Shown here: positions 44,656 to 58,234 of the stretch, one piece after another
Position numbering within the stretch: position 1 is the stretch's first letter
How the letters are laid out: each line of letters opens with the position of its first letter
Made by a program: the position numbers and the translations under genes
Assembly (NCBI RefSeq): GCF_033807715.1
Contig: NC_084596.1
Span: 37,984,958 to 38,048,957 of the forward strand
Direction: 5' to 3'
Length of the DNA stretch: 64,000 bases
Origin: Cololabis saira
Taxonomy: Eukaryota > Chordata > Actinopteri > Beloniformes > Belonidae
Notes under the pieces: generated by a model
The model's database searches: none
Seen by the model: the letters and a program-made list of their open reading frames with translations, nothing else
Told to the model about the DNA's origin: nothing

Positions 44656-47600
44656 ATCAAATTGAAATTCAACCTTGCTCTGATGAGAGCTTTAAAAATC
44701 CCCAACCAAAAAATTAGTGTTTGAGTAAACTGAAGATGATTCTCCAGAAACAATGGGGACAGAAACACACTTGGCAGCAACGTCTGTGTTGTGAACTGAG
44801 AGGGAACGTTTCATGACAGCAGCTTCATCAGCTTTTCATGTTGTTGGGTTTACAACAATGTGCACTGAAAATAGGGATGCGTTGCATAAATGCAATTGGC
44901 AGCCATGAATATCTGCCAGCACAGATGTTGGCATGGCTTTAGTTCACAAGTTAGAAGGCTCTTTTGATGGTACTAGTTTTTCGGCAACAAATGTTTTAAT
45001 AATGAAGCCACAGTCATTCTCCACTTTTGTTTCAGATATGTTTACCGGTATGAAACAATGTCCTCTAGAGCATCAATCAAAGCACAATTAAAAATCTGCA
45101 TTTGCTTGAGTGGGAATGAAGGATGCACTTGGAATATTAGAGAAAATTAAAAGGCCATAGAAGTGAGTAGATTTCTCAATTCTACCGAGCATCAGTAAGC
45201 AAACATGAAAAACTCTTCAAAACTGAGTCCTTGGTTTAATTCAATGTTACATACTTAAAAGTAGACTGTTATAAAGCTCAGAAAAAAGAAGTGACATAAG
45301 ATGTATTCAGAAGAATCCCACATAATCTTAAAAGATAGTCTAAACATATAAGAATACCCTTCACAAAGCTAAAATGTATTCTTGCTCATCTATCACAGAA
45401 GAGAACAATACACGACCAGACTTTTTCCAGCACTGACAGGCTCAGAGTCATAGCTCCTTTGAGCCATGTATGCCTTCAACTCTCACTGGTGATGACTTCA
45501 TGAGTTTCTTCACAAATGAAATAGCGTCTGTAATAGGGAAAATGGATGGCATCCTTTCCACTAATGACGTTGATCGAGTACAACAGCTTTAAAGATGACT
45601 GCAGAACCCAGTTTTTGTTTATACAGTTTCTGTCCCGTTGAGCTCTGAGAGCTAAGAACTATAACTTACCCATGTACCCTAGGGGTCACCCAGCTCAACT
45701 ACAACATCAACCTGACTTTTAGACCCCATTCCAACACTCTTCCAAGACACATTCAGGAAGGCTACAATTGTGCCACGTGTAAGGAAATTAACTGTATTTG
45801 GAGTTCCAGTCAGTATTTAGCTCACATCATAGAACACAGAAAACCCTGGGGAAAATTACAAATGATCTCTGCATGGCCTCAGACAGACGTCTCATGCCTG
45901 TACTTTCTCTTCAGCAATGTCAATGATGCTACACTGGATAAATGTCCTTTACCATCCAGTACGACTGGGAGGAAACTTCTCAGACTGCCTTTTTTGCATT
46001 CTTAATATTGTCAATTTAAGGAATATTCTGTTTCACAGATTGATATGAATGAATAAAAACAATTTAAAAAAAACAACACTCCGTGCAGGTGTTGCTTCAA
46101 GACCGGACTGCTGCGCTTCCATGTTTTCGGCCCTTCCCACATTATTTATCTATCTATCTATATATATATATATCTATATATATATCTATATATATATATA
46201 TAAGTTGGTTGAAAAACGGAATCCAATGATATTTTTGGTATTTCTTTGCCCTAAAGTGAAAGTTGTTTGCAATGTTATCGTCTCATGTTGCGCCACGGCC
46301 TCTCCTGTCTTTAACAACTTTTTATTGACTACAGAACTACACAGTTTACTTGTGTGTAATAAAGTCTTCAACAAATACCAAGTTGTCGATGCTTCTTTCC
46401 TACTTTTCTCATCTACAACCTCTATAGATTCATAACACAGAGAGTTTGTTTGTATAAAATGAATAGATGACTCATCTACAGGCAATATAAACTTCTGTTT
46501 ATCTATCAGCAATTTTTTTGATTTTTGATCATTATTATTAGACATTTGTGTCCACTTGTAACACTGATTTGTAGTTATTGCATAAACTAACGTGAAGTTG
46601 CTGCAACAGGTCTAATGACAAAATAATTGAAAAGTAGAAAAAGTGAAAAAAGGACAAAATTGAGTCCATAAGAGCATCCATGAAATTCTGGTGGTTCTTA
46701 TTTGCCGATAGACAGAAGTGTGTGTGGTTCACCTGATGATAGCTGGGATGGGCTACAGGAAAACCCTGTGATCACGTACAGGAATAGGCATGGGGCAGAT
46801 AATTGGTAAAAGGATATCCTTATTAACCACAGTATAAAAAAAAAGAAAATTAGTCAAGCATAATGGCCCAAAAAAATCGGCATAAAAAAAAAAAAATCGG
46901 CATAAGAAAATCAGCTGCTGGATGACCCGAGTTCCAAAACTGGGTCTGAATGGGCCAGACAAAAACCCATATTGCTCAGCAGCCTCTAAACAATAGCATT
47001 AGACAGAGAGCCATTACTTTGATTACTTGTTGCTAGAGAGTTCTACATTGATTTATTGGGGGAACATTTTTTTTATATTTTTTATTCATATATATTTTAT
47101 AAACCAGCCCTCCATGAAGCAACTCATAGCAATGTCAAATCCCTCAAGTGAAGACATGATTTTTAAACCTTGATGTGCTGACAGAGACCCACTCATCTCA
47201 CCCACCCTTACATCACTTTACCCCATTTGGCAACTTTGGCACTTTTAACATCTTATGAACTGAGTCCATTAATCATGCTGACATGTGAAGTGCAGCGAAG
47301 CACTGGGACAAAAAAGGAGGGAGTCATTAATTAGCCCCATACATGCAAGTTATCAGCTGGGGACAACAATACATATGTGTGTATTTCTGACAAATACTGT
47401 GTAAAAACTATCAACTGAAAACCCCAACAAAAGGAACTCAAAATTGGATGAAGAACATCTAATTGCCTGCTTAAGCAACCTCGCTCTAATGCAGCCGGCT
47501 TTGAAAAATGCAAATTTGTACCTTGAAGCACGGAAATTACAAAATGTTTGTGTGTGTGTACTGAATACCTCAGGAAAAAACACCTTGTATTTCAACCCCA

Positions 47601-49859
47601 AGCTAATGTTGTACCACTGACACAATCACAATAAATCTAAAAGATTTGTCCAACTTGTTACTTACTCCCTAAGTAAGTTGTGTTGATGTATTAAGAAAAG
47701 AAAGAAAAAAAGGAACTTAATTAATTAGGATGAAAAGTTTCCTTTCATCTTTTATCTGTTAAGGTAGCGGTCTGACAAGCTTAGAGGAACGAAAGAAGAC
47801 CAAGGGCTTATCCAAATACTGACAGACATTGTCTAAATAAATGAATAAATAAAGAAATAAAATAAGATCAAGATAAAGTAGAGAAGAGAGGAAATATCTG
47901 AGGAAAAACAACAAAAACTAAAAGACCCCAGATGACTCTGCAACCAAAGATGTGCCTTCTAGCTGCATTTGAACCGCAACAGACAGAACTTTTAATGTCT
48001 TTCCTTTGAAGTAACTTAAAAGGGGCCAAAAACCATCTTAACACAGAACTATCTATCAAATTCCCATGAAATGATACTTGAAATATTTTCTAAAACTTTA
48101 GGCTGGTATTACAACTTTATTTAATAATTATTAGTGTATTAGTATCATTATTATAACTATCATTATTATTGTTAGGTCCTTATTGACACTTGCTTTGAAA
48201 ATTTTGTGTACGTGTCATTGTCAGTTAAATACGTTGTCTAAATAGATATACTATTGGACTATATAGTTTTACACCTGCGTCCTCCTGTTCAGAAGAGGTG
48301 CAGGTTTTTGTATAGTGAGAACAGAATACTCAAAGCAATTTTTTAAAGCATGTAAGGTAAAAAATAATAAGAAGAACAACCAACATGTCTGGGACAACCA
48401 ACTTCCAGGACCCTTCTCCATGTCATCCAGTCAGCCTTGCATCTGTGTGTTTATGGTTCTGTGACTGTAATGCTCCTCCTCTCTTTCTGGCTGTTCTCAA
48501 ACACCTGCTAATAGTCCACTCATCGGGTGGCAGTATATCTGCTCTGGTCTCCTTTTACAGCCATTGCCAGACTGTCTCATCCAGCAGCATGACCTGGCCA
48601 AGTATTATATGTGATTATCTCTGAGTTTGCCTGTACTCTTGAAAGGCATCAGTTCTAAAATATAACATCAACAAGGCAGTATCTTGAAGTGTGTTACCCT
48701 GCTCCAATTAAGTCATCAACGTCTGCACACACAGACAGTAGGGGTCACCGAGTACCTGGATGGAGGATGCATAATGCATCTGTTAAAAAAGCTGAAGCAT
48801 AACCAAATGTTTGGAGTGTGGTATGAAAATAGAGTACTTGGAGTAAACACCGTCAGGTATGGGGAGGACATGAAAACCCCCCACAAAAAGGCCCTTAGCC
48901 ACAAGATATATTCTGAACCCCCTTGTTGTAATGCAAGAATGCCAGTCAATACACCGCCGTACTACCATACACTGCCGTCAAGGTAAAAACAAGAAAATAT
49001 AATTTCCCAAGAGGCATGTTGGGTTTCCAGTTATCATGAATAAAATATTAATAAAATGACTGCTATAACAAACAGATTACATTGAGCTGAAATTATATGA
49101 ATGATTGTGTTTCCACTCTGCATTTAACAGACATTTTACACTGGACACTCTTATTTCACTGAAAAGTAAGTTTATATATTTGTTTTTTTTTTTTTTTTAC
49201 ATGTATTTTCAAAATTGCTTTTAATTGGCCTGATAATAAAACATCAGTGCAGCCAAGCGTGGAGAAAAATGAATTATGGTCTTGGGTCAAGAGAAAATTC
49301 CAAACATGACATTTTAAAAATGTCACTGCCGCATATTTCCTCTATTCATCATTGTGGGCTGTTGTCTCGACAAATCCTCGACTGTATTTTTTTTTACCTT
49401 TTGTTCTTGAGTTTTAGTTTCTTACTGGACTAACCTCTCACAGCTTAGGCAGGCAGAGGCGAACATGAGAAGAGATGACAGGTTGAGATGATGACAGCAC
49501 TAGTGCAGGCGAACAAAGTAAAGACAAAGTAAAAGGAGAGCATTGATTTCAATGGGTATAACAGTTAATGGACAAGCAGTTACACTGGATAAAAGGAAGC
49601 AAGAAAAAATGTACAAGAGAATGTGAACATTTGAGAAAATTGTCTAGAAATCTGTCATAACATGTTGTAATTCGTCTTGGGCATATTAGTTGCAAAATAA
49701 AAAGAGTATGGAAGATGAATTGTTACTGACAAGAGTTCAATCTGAAGATTATATCAAGTTCTAACTGTAAATTTTGCTGAAAACAACTAACCTGAAGCTT
49801 ATATAATGCAGTTCAGCTTGCGCCACAAAACATATATGTCATGTAGCCAATGTGGAAAA

Positions 49860-49935
<76 letters not shown>

Positions 49936-50973
49936 CTAACATATGAATATATAATTGCTGTCTGCACATGCTGCAGTCTTTCTTAAGTCCGGAAAATGAA
50001 GGGCTATATTTAATGAAAAATAAGGAAAAAAAGCGTAGGTTATTTTTCTGTATTTAATACTTACCAATGTCCTTTTGTTATCTATCTATCTATCCTCTAT
50101 CTAGCCTTAGCAACACTTCTGAAAACAACTGTTAGCACAAAGGAAAAGAAAAAAATCATTCAAAGAAAAAACAGATAAACAGTACACATGTCACAGGCGG
50201 TTCCATTTATGAAAGCCAGATACTGATCTTTAACTGTATAAGCAGTGCAGACCGTGCAGCAGTTTATGCTGATGTCTTTATCAGAAAGGACTTTGTTATC
50301 TAAGACAAGGCAGAACCACCTTGTGGACATTTCTACAACACCATGGCCCATATGAAGGATAGTCTGTGCGTTAAACTGACCTGTCTGCATTTCACACCTG
50401 CCATCTACTGAAACCATTTACTAAATGATAAAACAGGAAATACAACAAAAAGGGAACCAACTGTCAGCAGCTGAAAATCTGAACAAGAATGGTAAAACCA
50501 AATCAAAGACATAAATTTGACATAAAGTTATACAAGTCTTCAACGCACCATGGCTGAACTTTTTAACATGAAAGCAAATGGAAGCTAGTTCATTAATAGA
50601 TGTTAGAACAGAAAACATTTGATACTTAATGTAATATGAAATCGCTGAAGAGAAGAAAAAAAACATCCGGTGGCTATAAATAACGACACTCTGGACAGAT
50701 GTTGATGGCCTCTCCTAGCAACAGCTTTCATTTTTCTGTTAGTGAACAATGCCACGTGCCCACTCACTATTTTTTTTTTTATAAATAAATGCAGCTAAAT
50801 TCCTACAAAAAAAAGTGGTAAGTCCTTGAATGCAGACTCATCAACACCCGAGTCCCCAACCTTTTACCTTTTACCAGCAGTGTGTTCATGCAAAGCTCCA
50901 GCAATGTGGAGCGGTTGTGTTAAATGAGAATAGTTTGCTTCAGGTCCTTGTGATATTGTAGAGGGTGACTCAC
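44656..50973. other. astn1 intron with simple repeats and a small L2-like piece
   Basis: Seen here: a TATC/TA microsatellite at 46147-46202, an L2-type tail on the minus strand at 46728-46792 (TAGCCCATCCCAGCT, ATCACAGGG), a poly(T) run near 49181-49198, and the (TA)n(CA)n tract at 49862-49929. No exon was recognised in the remaining sequence. Confidence 0.5.
49862..49929. repeat. (TA)n followed by (CA)n microsatellite
   Basis: About 29 bp of TA repeats joined directly to about 39 bp of CA repeats. Confidence 0.9.
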
Positions 50974-51123
50974 CACGGGTGTTGCTGGAGAGACGTTTGC
51001 GTTGGCTGGTGGAGGTGTTGTGAGGGAGCAGGGTGTTCTGCTGGTGGTTGCTGTCGATGGGGCTGGTGGCGATGATGTTGTCCTTGTATTTGTTCATCAG
51101 AGCCAGTTTCGTGTTGTCGTTCA
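50974..51123 (-). CDS. astn1: astn1 exon: cytoplasmic loop ([13 protein letters not shown])
   Basis: The exon lies between acceptor TTCGCAG and donor GTGAGT and is exactly 150 nt, with both ends in phase 1. It encodes [20 protein letters not shown] and then [17 protein letters not shown], followed by QRKRLSS. This matches the middle of the astrotactin cytoplasmic loop. Because 150 is a multiple of three, skipping this exon would keep the frame. The 12.5-kb intron after it holds most of the mobile DNA of the right half of the window. The first residue, made by the split codon, reads Val where I recall Gly in mammals; this is a minor difference at an exon edge. Confidence 0.93.
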
Positions 51124-51863
51124 CTGCGAACCAGTGGGATACAATTACAAACGTGGGAAAATAGGGGCTTGGAAGCAAATTGAAAGCCTTTTCCTATAAA
51201 ATGGGAAAGTAGCCACTTGGAAAAATTGGTTGTCTTTTCTGAATTTGGGTGTTTTTAAAACTAAAATGTAGCAAGCATAGAGTTTAGTAATGCTAAGAAA
51301 ACACATCCAGCATGTTGTTTACTGGGGGTGAAGTGAAACCACCAAAATTACAGACTGAGAAAAGCTGGCATGAAATTAAAACTAATTAAGGAAATGGGCA
51401 GAGCACATGTAATACTCAGAGGGTGAAATAATCCATTTCTAGAAATATTCAGAAATGGTCTTCCTGGCAAACAATATAACTAACGTCATTACAGTACATC
51501 ACTGGAATAACCGTCCTTAAATTTTTTTTTTATTTATTCATTTATTTTATATAACAGGGAAAAAAAGAACATTTTCAGTTATGGCATCAGCCCTGTTGTA
51601 GTAACAGCAATGTCATTCTGTCCTCCATGTGTAACTGAAACGTTGTACAATGCAAACAGATAATGAATTCTGATTCAATTTGATTCGTGGTCTCCAGAGG
51701 GATGGATGCTGCTGTCTTTGGTGAGAGGAAATACGACCAAAAGTTTGTGTGTTTACAGAAAAACTAAGACGTGTGAACGTAATGTGTTTTCTACTTTCAT
51801 CGTACGCCGCGTCACAATAACCACAGAACATTCACATTAAAGTTAAAGGCAACTTCGTATTAA

Positions 51864-51866
<3 letters not shown>
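51124..51866. other. astn1 intron, no feature seen
   Basis: Plain intron between the 50974-51123 exon and the (TA)n tract. Confidence 0.45.

Positions 51867-51920
<54 letters not shown>
51867..51920. repeat. (TA)n microsatellite, split by a MITE
   Basis: About 54 bp of TA repeats. The tract continues after the hAT-like MITE at 52302-52313, so the MITE inserted into it. Confidence 0.9.
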
Positions 51921-51923
<3 letters not shown>

Positions 51924-52301
51924 GGCTGTGCGATTAATCGATTTTAAATCTAAATCGGATTTATTAATCAAAATCGTTGTTAAAAAAGGAAAATCGGAAA
52001 ATCGATTTTCCTTTTTTGCAGCTGGCTGCATTACGGACAGAACTCGTCTAGTCATCTCTACAAGAAAATTGTAAATGTTGTCACTTTACTAAACTCAAGG
52101 AGGATTAACAGTATCTTTCAATTGCACTTCATTCCCAATAGGGAAATTTGTTTGCTATTTTTCTTTAAAAATAAAGAAAGAATATTTTAAACAATTTATT
52201 CCATTGTCTTTTGTAGTTTTACCAAAAAAATCAAAATCGAAAATCGGGTTTTCAGAGAATAAAATCAGGATTTTATTTTGGTCCAAAATCGCCCAGCCCT
52301 A
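51921..52301. mobile_element. 381-bp hAT-like MITE
   Basis: The left end reads TAGGGCTGTGCGATTAATCG and the right end, on the other strand, TAGGGCTGGGCGATTTTGG. Flanking 8-mers ATATATAT (51913-51920 and 52302-52309) fit a hAT target duplication, although any AT run would. The interior has several AAATCGGAAAATCGATTTTC-like palindromes and no transposase. Confidence 0.8.
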
Positions 52302-52313
52302 ATATATATATAT

Positions 52314-52960
52314 CTCAGCGCTGTCAAGCGATTAAAGGTCTGTAATTAATTCATCTAATTCATCTTTTTAATTTCACCTCAAAATTGCAGAGAAAAGCCC
52401 TAAACTGGAACTGTTTTCCCTTAAATTCATTACATTATTGTGGCAGATCAAAAGTTTGATATATAACAAAAAAAGGTGGCTTTATAAAGTATTTTTTTTT
52501 TTTTTAACAAACTTGAACAGATGCAGTCCTAAACATTTCCATCCACTTGGCAAGAACATTCGCCGAGAAGGTCGCAGACGTGCGCATGCGCATGGTGCTC
52601 TCCTCGCCTCTAGTTTGGGGAAGAGCGTTGCTGTGGCAACATCGTTGCTGCTAACGTTAGCTGCGGCTGCGCTCTCGACCGGGTGCTTTGCGTTTATGTG
52701 GCTAAACTTCAGCTGCTTCGGTGGTAACCAAAGTCCTTAACATAAAGAACATATATCACTCTACCTTTATCAATGCTGCCGTCGGGGCGTTTTAGAAATG
52801 TAAATTCACTGGACCGACAACTTTCACACGCTCCTCCATTTTCTCTCACCGTCCCCCCGCCTGAGCCTAACGTAGTTAACCACGCCCACACACCGGGACA
52901 GCCAATCAGTGTCCACCTAAAGGTGTAACTCACCATTGTTTTTCACCCCTTTCATAATAA
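52314..52960. repeat. Possible old hAT-like repeat with CpG-rich core
   Basis: The start, GCGCTGTCAAGCGATTAAAG, resembles the end of another teleost hAT family (GGGCTGTCAA.CGATTAA). A CpG-rich core (GTGCGCATGCGCATGG; CTAACGTTAGCTGCGGCTGC) and a GTCACC/CACGCCC segment follow. The right end is not clear. An alternative is a small CpG-rich regulatory region in the astn1 intron. Confidence 0.35.
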
Positions 52961-55433
52961 AGGCAACTCGCAAACAGAAAAAGTAAAGTTAGAGATTAAA
53001 AAATAGATTAAGCGATTAGAAAAACATAATGCGTCAGAAAAATTTAACCGGAAAACAGGATCAAAGCCAACAATGTAAGCTATCAGTCATGCCACTATAC
53101 AAAAAAAGATTTAAAAAAAAAGAAAAAGAAACACAATGAAAATACACAAATGTAGAAAATATACAAATAAAACCAACCAATCACAATTAAAAAAATGTGA
53201 TAAATTTGAATAAAAGGTTTTTTCTAAAGTTCTTGGTTGTGTTAACGCTGTTTATGTAATCGTAATAGGAAGAAAACCTAAACAACTGTATGTTTCTTTT
53301 CATTCGGACAAGGAACACTTACAAAAAACATTTCCTAAAGTCTGCATTAATTTAGCAGAAATGAAAATTTCATTTTTGAATTATCTCTCTGTCTGTCAAT
53401 ATTCAATATGTGGCAAGCTGCCTGTACTTTCTTTTCTTTCACATTACCAATCTTAAAAGCGTTGCTCAGCCTCCATTAGCTCTGGAGTCGGGTTGTTTGG
53501 ATTTCATAGGAAAACCATATAGGAGTGTCGTCACCGTTACTGATCGCTTGGTGAATTTCCAGGGTAAACCTGCTGTTTATTGAAATTCAGAGAGTATACC
53601 TGCATCACAAGTGCACCGCTTCACATAGCAAATCTCAGGGGAGTGTTATTCAAACTCAAGCATCACTGATTTCGAAAAACAAATGCTTAGGGGAAAAAAA
53701 AAAAAAAAAAAACAACAATTGAAAAAGAAGGAAAAACTACTTTCTTTGCTTACACTGAAGCCTTTTTGATGATTTCAAGCATGAAAAATAAACTGAAAAA
53801 AAAGTAATAAGCCATCTGGATGTTTAAAGCCCATGAACTGACTAGATCAGGAACAGAGGTGATGTTCTAATACCGATGCAAATACCTGAACAGGTGGCAC
53901 ACAGCGGTTTTTCTGTACTTTCTGAGGATAGTGTAAAGCGCTTCGTACTATTAAAGTGTTTCCAGCCTGCTTGTTAGTGTGAGCTAATTTTTGTCCTTGT
54001 TTATTTGCTCGGTTAAAAAATAATACATCAACTGTAAGAAAACTGTAAGAAAAAAAAAAAAAAATCCAATTAGCCATATTTGCTGCACTCACTACACCTG
54101 TGTTAATATATTTTTATATATCTGAGTCAGGAGCAAAAGTGACCTTTTTTTACTTTCTCTCTTATTATTTTGTTTATATTTAAAATGTATTGCAAAATGG
54201 AAAGAAAAATCTTCTTTCTTAATGAGGTAAGTCGTAGTTACTTTTTAATTTCTAAATGTTTTTATGGAGCAATAAGCGTCTTGTATGTAAAAAGTAACAC
54301 ATTTTCTATAAACTTAATAGAACAGTCGTAATTGTTTTAAAAGAAAAGTCTTTGAAACTTTTAATGAAAATGGGATTCAAAACTTTCTTTTAAAACAGTT
54401 TTTTCCCTCCTCTGGGAAGAATATCTTCATCAAAGTTCTTTCATTTCCAGTCATTTCCAGATAAAACACATACCATCACAAAGTCACAGGAACAGATTTT
54501 ATGTTAATGGTGTCAGAGTGAGACAAAACCTATTTTTTTATGTTTCACAGGTAAAACAAGTGGCCACGCTGAACTGTTGGCTGAGCTCTCCTTGTGTCGC
54601 TTCCTGAAGTACACGGGTGCTGATGTGCAGATCTTTTGGCCTGGGCAGAAACACACTGCATGAGCTGCTGCTTCAAACTGGGCGTGTAAATTATTTTATC
54701 GTTGCTGGTTTTGCTGCTGTTTTTTGTAGCTCAGCATAGTGGAAAATGCATGAAGACTCCCTTGAAGGACACAAACAACAGTAACCAGGACATCTAAAGG
54801 AGAGGAACAGAGCAGCAGGACCAGAATATGCAACTGTTGGGGGGTGACTGTGTGCCCTTGGACAGCTGGACCTCTCCCTGAGCCACAAAGAAAGCAGCAT
54901 TACCCAACCAACAAGCAAAAGACTTCAGCTCCATTGTTTTTCTTACTCCTCCTGTGTATTTTCCACATATGTGACTTGCATATTTGTATTTGGAACATTT
55001 AATTCTTATTTTTTAAATCAACTAGTGTAAAACTAATAAGTGTCAAGTTCCAAGTCAAAAAAAGTTAGAAAGTTTCAAAAAAAAATAAAAGACAAACTTG
55101 ATTCTGTTATTAGCTTTTTTCTTCCTTTTAACTTATATCAAATAAACATGAGTGGAAAAAATAGTTTATTTTCAGTGTCTTTGAACAACTTAACTGTGAA
55201 AATACAAATAGACATTCATTTATTATAAAATATCCTTAAAACAATGTACCCCTTCACTTGGAAATAGAGAAGTAACAACAGTGAGGGTGTCAGGCCTGCT
55301 TACACTGTAAAATGGGAATCTGCCGGGTTCTCAGGCTCTTACACTGACGAGCAGTAGGTGTTTCTCGTCATTGTGATGTTTTGTCGTTATCACTTATATA
55401 ATTTCCTTTCAGTGATTAATGAAGTATAAATAC
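52961..55433. other. astn1 intron, no feature seen
   Basis: AT-rich intron with A-runs at 53694-53711 and 54051-54063 and no recognisable element up to the hairpin insertion. Confidence 0.45.
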
Positions 55434-55541
55434 TGTGGCAGGGTGGAGGAGCAGCAGCCACTCAGGTGATGGGTGGAGAGGATGATGGGACACACCTGTG
55501 ACCCATCACCTGAGTGGCTGCTGCTCCTCCACCCTGCCACA
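55434..55541. mobile_element. 108-bp foldback (hairpin) insertion with 41-bp perfect arms
   Basis: Arm 55434-55474 begins TGTGGCAGGGTGGAGGAGCA and arm 55501-55541 is its exact reverse complement over 41 bp. The 26-base loop contains GATGATGGGACACACCTGTG. The direct repeat AATAC flanks it at 55429-55433 and 55542-55546. Composition (GC-rich, purine-biased) differs sharply from the AT-rich intron. It fits a tiny foldback MITE. I cannot assign it to a family. Confidence 0.75.
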
Positions 55542-56426
<885 letters not shown>

Positions 56427-56677
56427 CCATCCAAAATCGGTGTCTCCCGGATGCTGAGTGTCCCGCTGGAGTTCGGCCCCTGACCCCGGGAGTTCCTTAA
56501 GCTTTCCCGAGCCTGGCCTCCCATCAGCACTGATGGGATGTAGTGGATCTCATTAGCCGCCTCAGCGCTGGCGCTCTTCTGAGGCTGAGGGATGCGGCGG
56601 CGTTTACACCAGCGCCTGCGAGTGTACAGGATAAGGACGAGGCACAGGACGGAGAGCAGAAGGGCGATCATTCCACC
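56427..56677 (-). CDS. astn1: astn1 exon: transmembrane segment 1 and start of cytoplasmic loop
   Basis: The exon opens in phase 0 after a CCCTCAG acceptor and encodes [17 protein letters not shown], a hydrophobic first transmembrane helix. A strongly basic stop-transfer stretch follows ([11 protein letters not shown]), then the start of the cytoplasmic loop. That loop contains the conserved stretches [17 protein letters not shown] and [15 protein letters not shown], which identify the astrotactin family. The exon ends two bases into a glycine codon, before donor GTATGA. Residues just before the helix should be on an exon above 64000. An in-frame ATG lies at the third codon, but it falls inside the family's conserved segment and is not a start. 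Confidence is high because about 80 residues align without a break. Confidence 0.95.
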
Positions 56678-57959
56678 CTGAGGGGGAGGAGGGTGGCATT
56701 TGGAGCGCAGACAGAAAAACGGGACAGAGGAGAAAGAGGCAGGGAGACAGAGCAGAAAGAGTCACAGTCAGGAGCAGAGTTGGATGATTTTGAGTGTAAG
56801 AATATAGATCAAAGTCAAAGTGGTGATGCTTAAAGCACAATTTTTAAAACAGTCGTTTTCAAATTTGGCAAATAATACTGACAGTGTTGTAATGAATAGT
56901 CACTCTGGTGTTAGCCGTTTCACCGGGAAAAGAAATAACTAAAGGAAAGGTCGAAAAATGTTTTTAATGTCCATTGCAATGTGACAGCTATCGTGAAAGT
57001 CTACTTGTGGTTTTGAGATCGGTTACCCCATAAGCAGCAACTGCCTTCACTTTTGTTTAAAGCATAGTTTAATAGTTTGTAAATACTCTCATTCTTTCAC
57101 TGCTGACAGAAAGATGAGATGATTAATAATATGCTTGCGTTTCAGTGACAGGTTTGTTTCAGGAGATGGCAATCAGTCAGTTTAGCCTGGCAAATCAAAA
57201 AGAAATAAAGGAAAACAGCTGTGAAAGACTGTAGCGCACTAAAATCTACTTATTTATCTCCTCTTGAAGGCTACTGAACCTTATGTAACTGCCTTTGGTG
57301 TGAAAACGCAACTGATATCAATTTCTGAAAGGTGTACAGCAGGGCACATTGATAGAAAAAGCTTTCCTCGTGCCTAACATGAAGGTAGATGTGTTTCTTT
57401 ACTTTTACAACACATTTTGATAAACCTGCAGTGAGGAATTTTTAGATCAGTTTCGGTGACCTATGACTCACAGACCTGAGGCCATAGCTTATTTTTCTGA
57501 TTTACATTTTTACACAAGACCTGTTGTGTAGCAGTTACTGATGTTTTGCTGGTAAATGCTACTGAACATGGTCCAGGGCTGAAAGAATACTTATTGTGCT
57601 CCTTTTTTAAAAGCCAAAACAATATCCCGAAGGCATAATCGCACGTCTATGACATCCTTAGGTCAAAGCCAAAAAGATGCATTGAAATAGCTCTTTTTAA
57701 CATGTTTTCACAGTTCTGGTCCTAACAGCCAGTTTAAGAGGGTGGAATCAGCCACTCAACTTGACTCCACCCACCATTGTGGCATGTGCATCTTTTGTCA
57801 AAGCTTTGTGCTACCTTCTTCAGAGGTATAATAATATGACATGAGGTTAGATGGAGATAGAGATGGTGAGGCTGGATCCTGCTCCTCTCATCTGGGTCTC
57901 AGAACCCTGTAAATCTCACTCAAGCAAGGAGAAAGTTGTTTTTGTGTAAATATGTCCCC
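56678..57959. other. Intron upstream of the transmembrane-1 exon, no exon seen
   Basis: The coding sequence preceding GGMIALLL is not found here, so the intron continues to the right. Confidence 0.5.
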
Positions 57960-58234
57960 TTTACAGCAGCAAAATGTAACTTTCAGCTTTGGTTGAGTTT
58001 GGCGGCTCCTTTGGACAAAAGCGGTAGTGCTTTACCAGTAGTGTGGAAGGGTTCCTACCATGCACCTCGAAGTTACATAGTTCCAGTGAAGGTGATACAG
58101 ACCCCCTCAGACCATGACAAAGGTGTCATTAAACCTGTTGTACCTGTTGTACCTGTGTGGTAAGTTGATGTACCATCACAATGACTCTGGAAATATTATA
58201 TTAAGGTGGAAAAGTTACATTGTGCTGCTTTAAA
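57960..58234. mobile_element. Possible 275-bp MITE with about 25-bp inverted ends
   Basis: The left end reads TTTACAGCAGCAAAATGTAA and the right end, on the other strand, TTTAAAGCAGCACAATGTAA, followed in both by CTTT. No clear target duplication is visible. A (CCTGTTGTA)-type tandem at 58134-58151 lies inside. The family is unknown to me. Confidence 0.5.

Noticed and set aside
48385..48986. Frames of 60-100 residues in the large astn1 intron
   Set aside because: No similarity to known domains, no splice context and no codon pattern distinct from the surroundings.
52560..52900. CpG-rich patch as a promoter or CpG island of a separate gene
   Set aside because: It directly follows hAT-like terminal sequence and has no associated exon; a repeat core is at least as likely, so it is listed only as a weak repeat.
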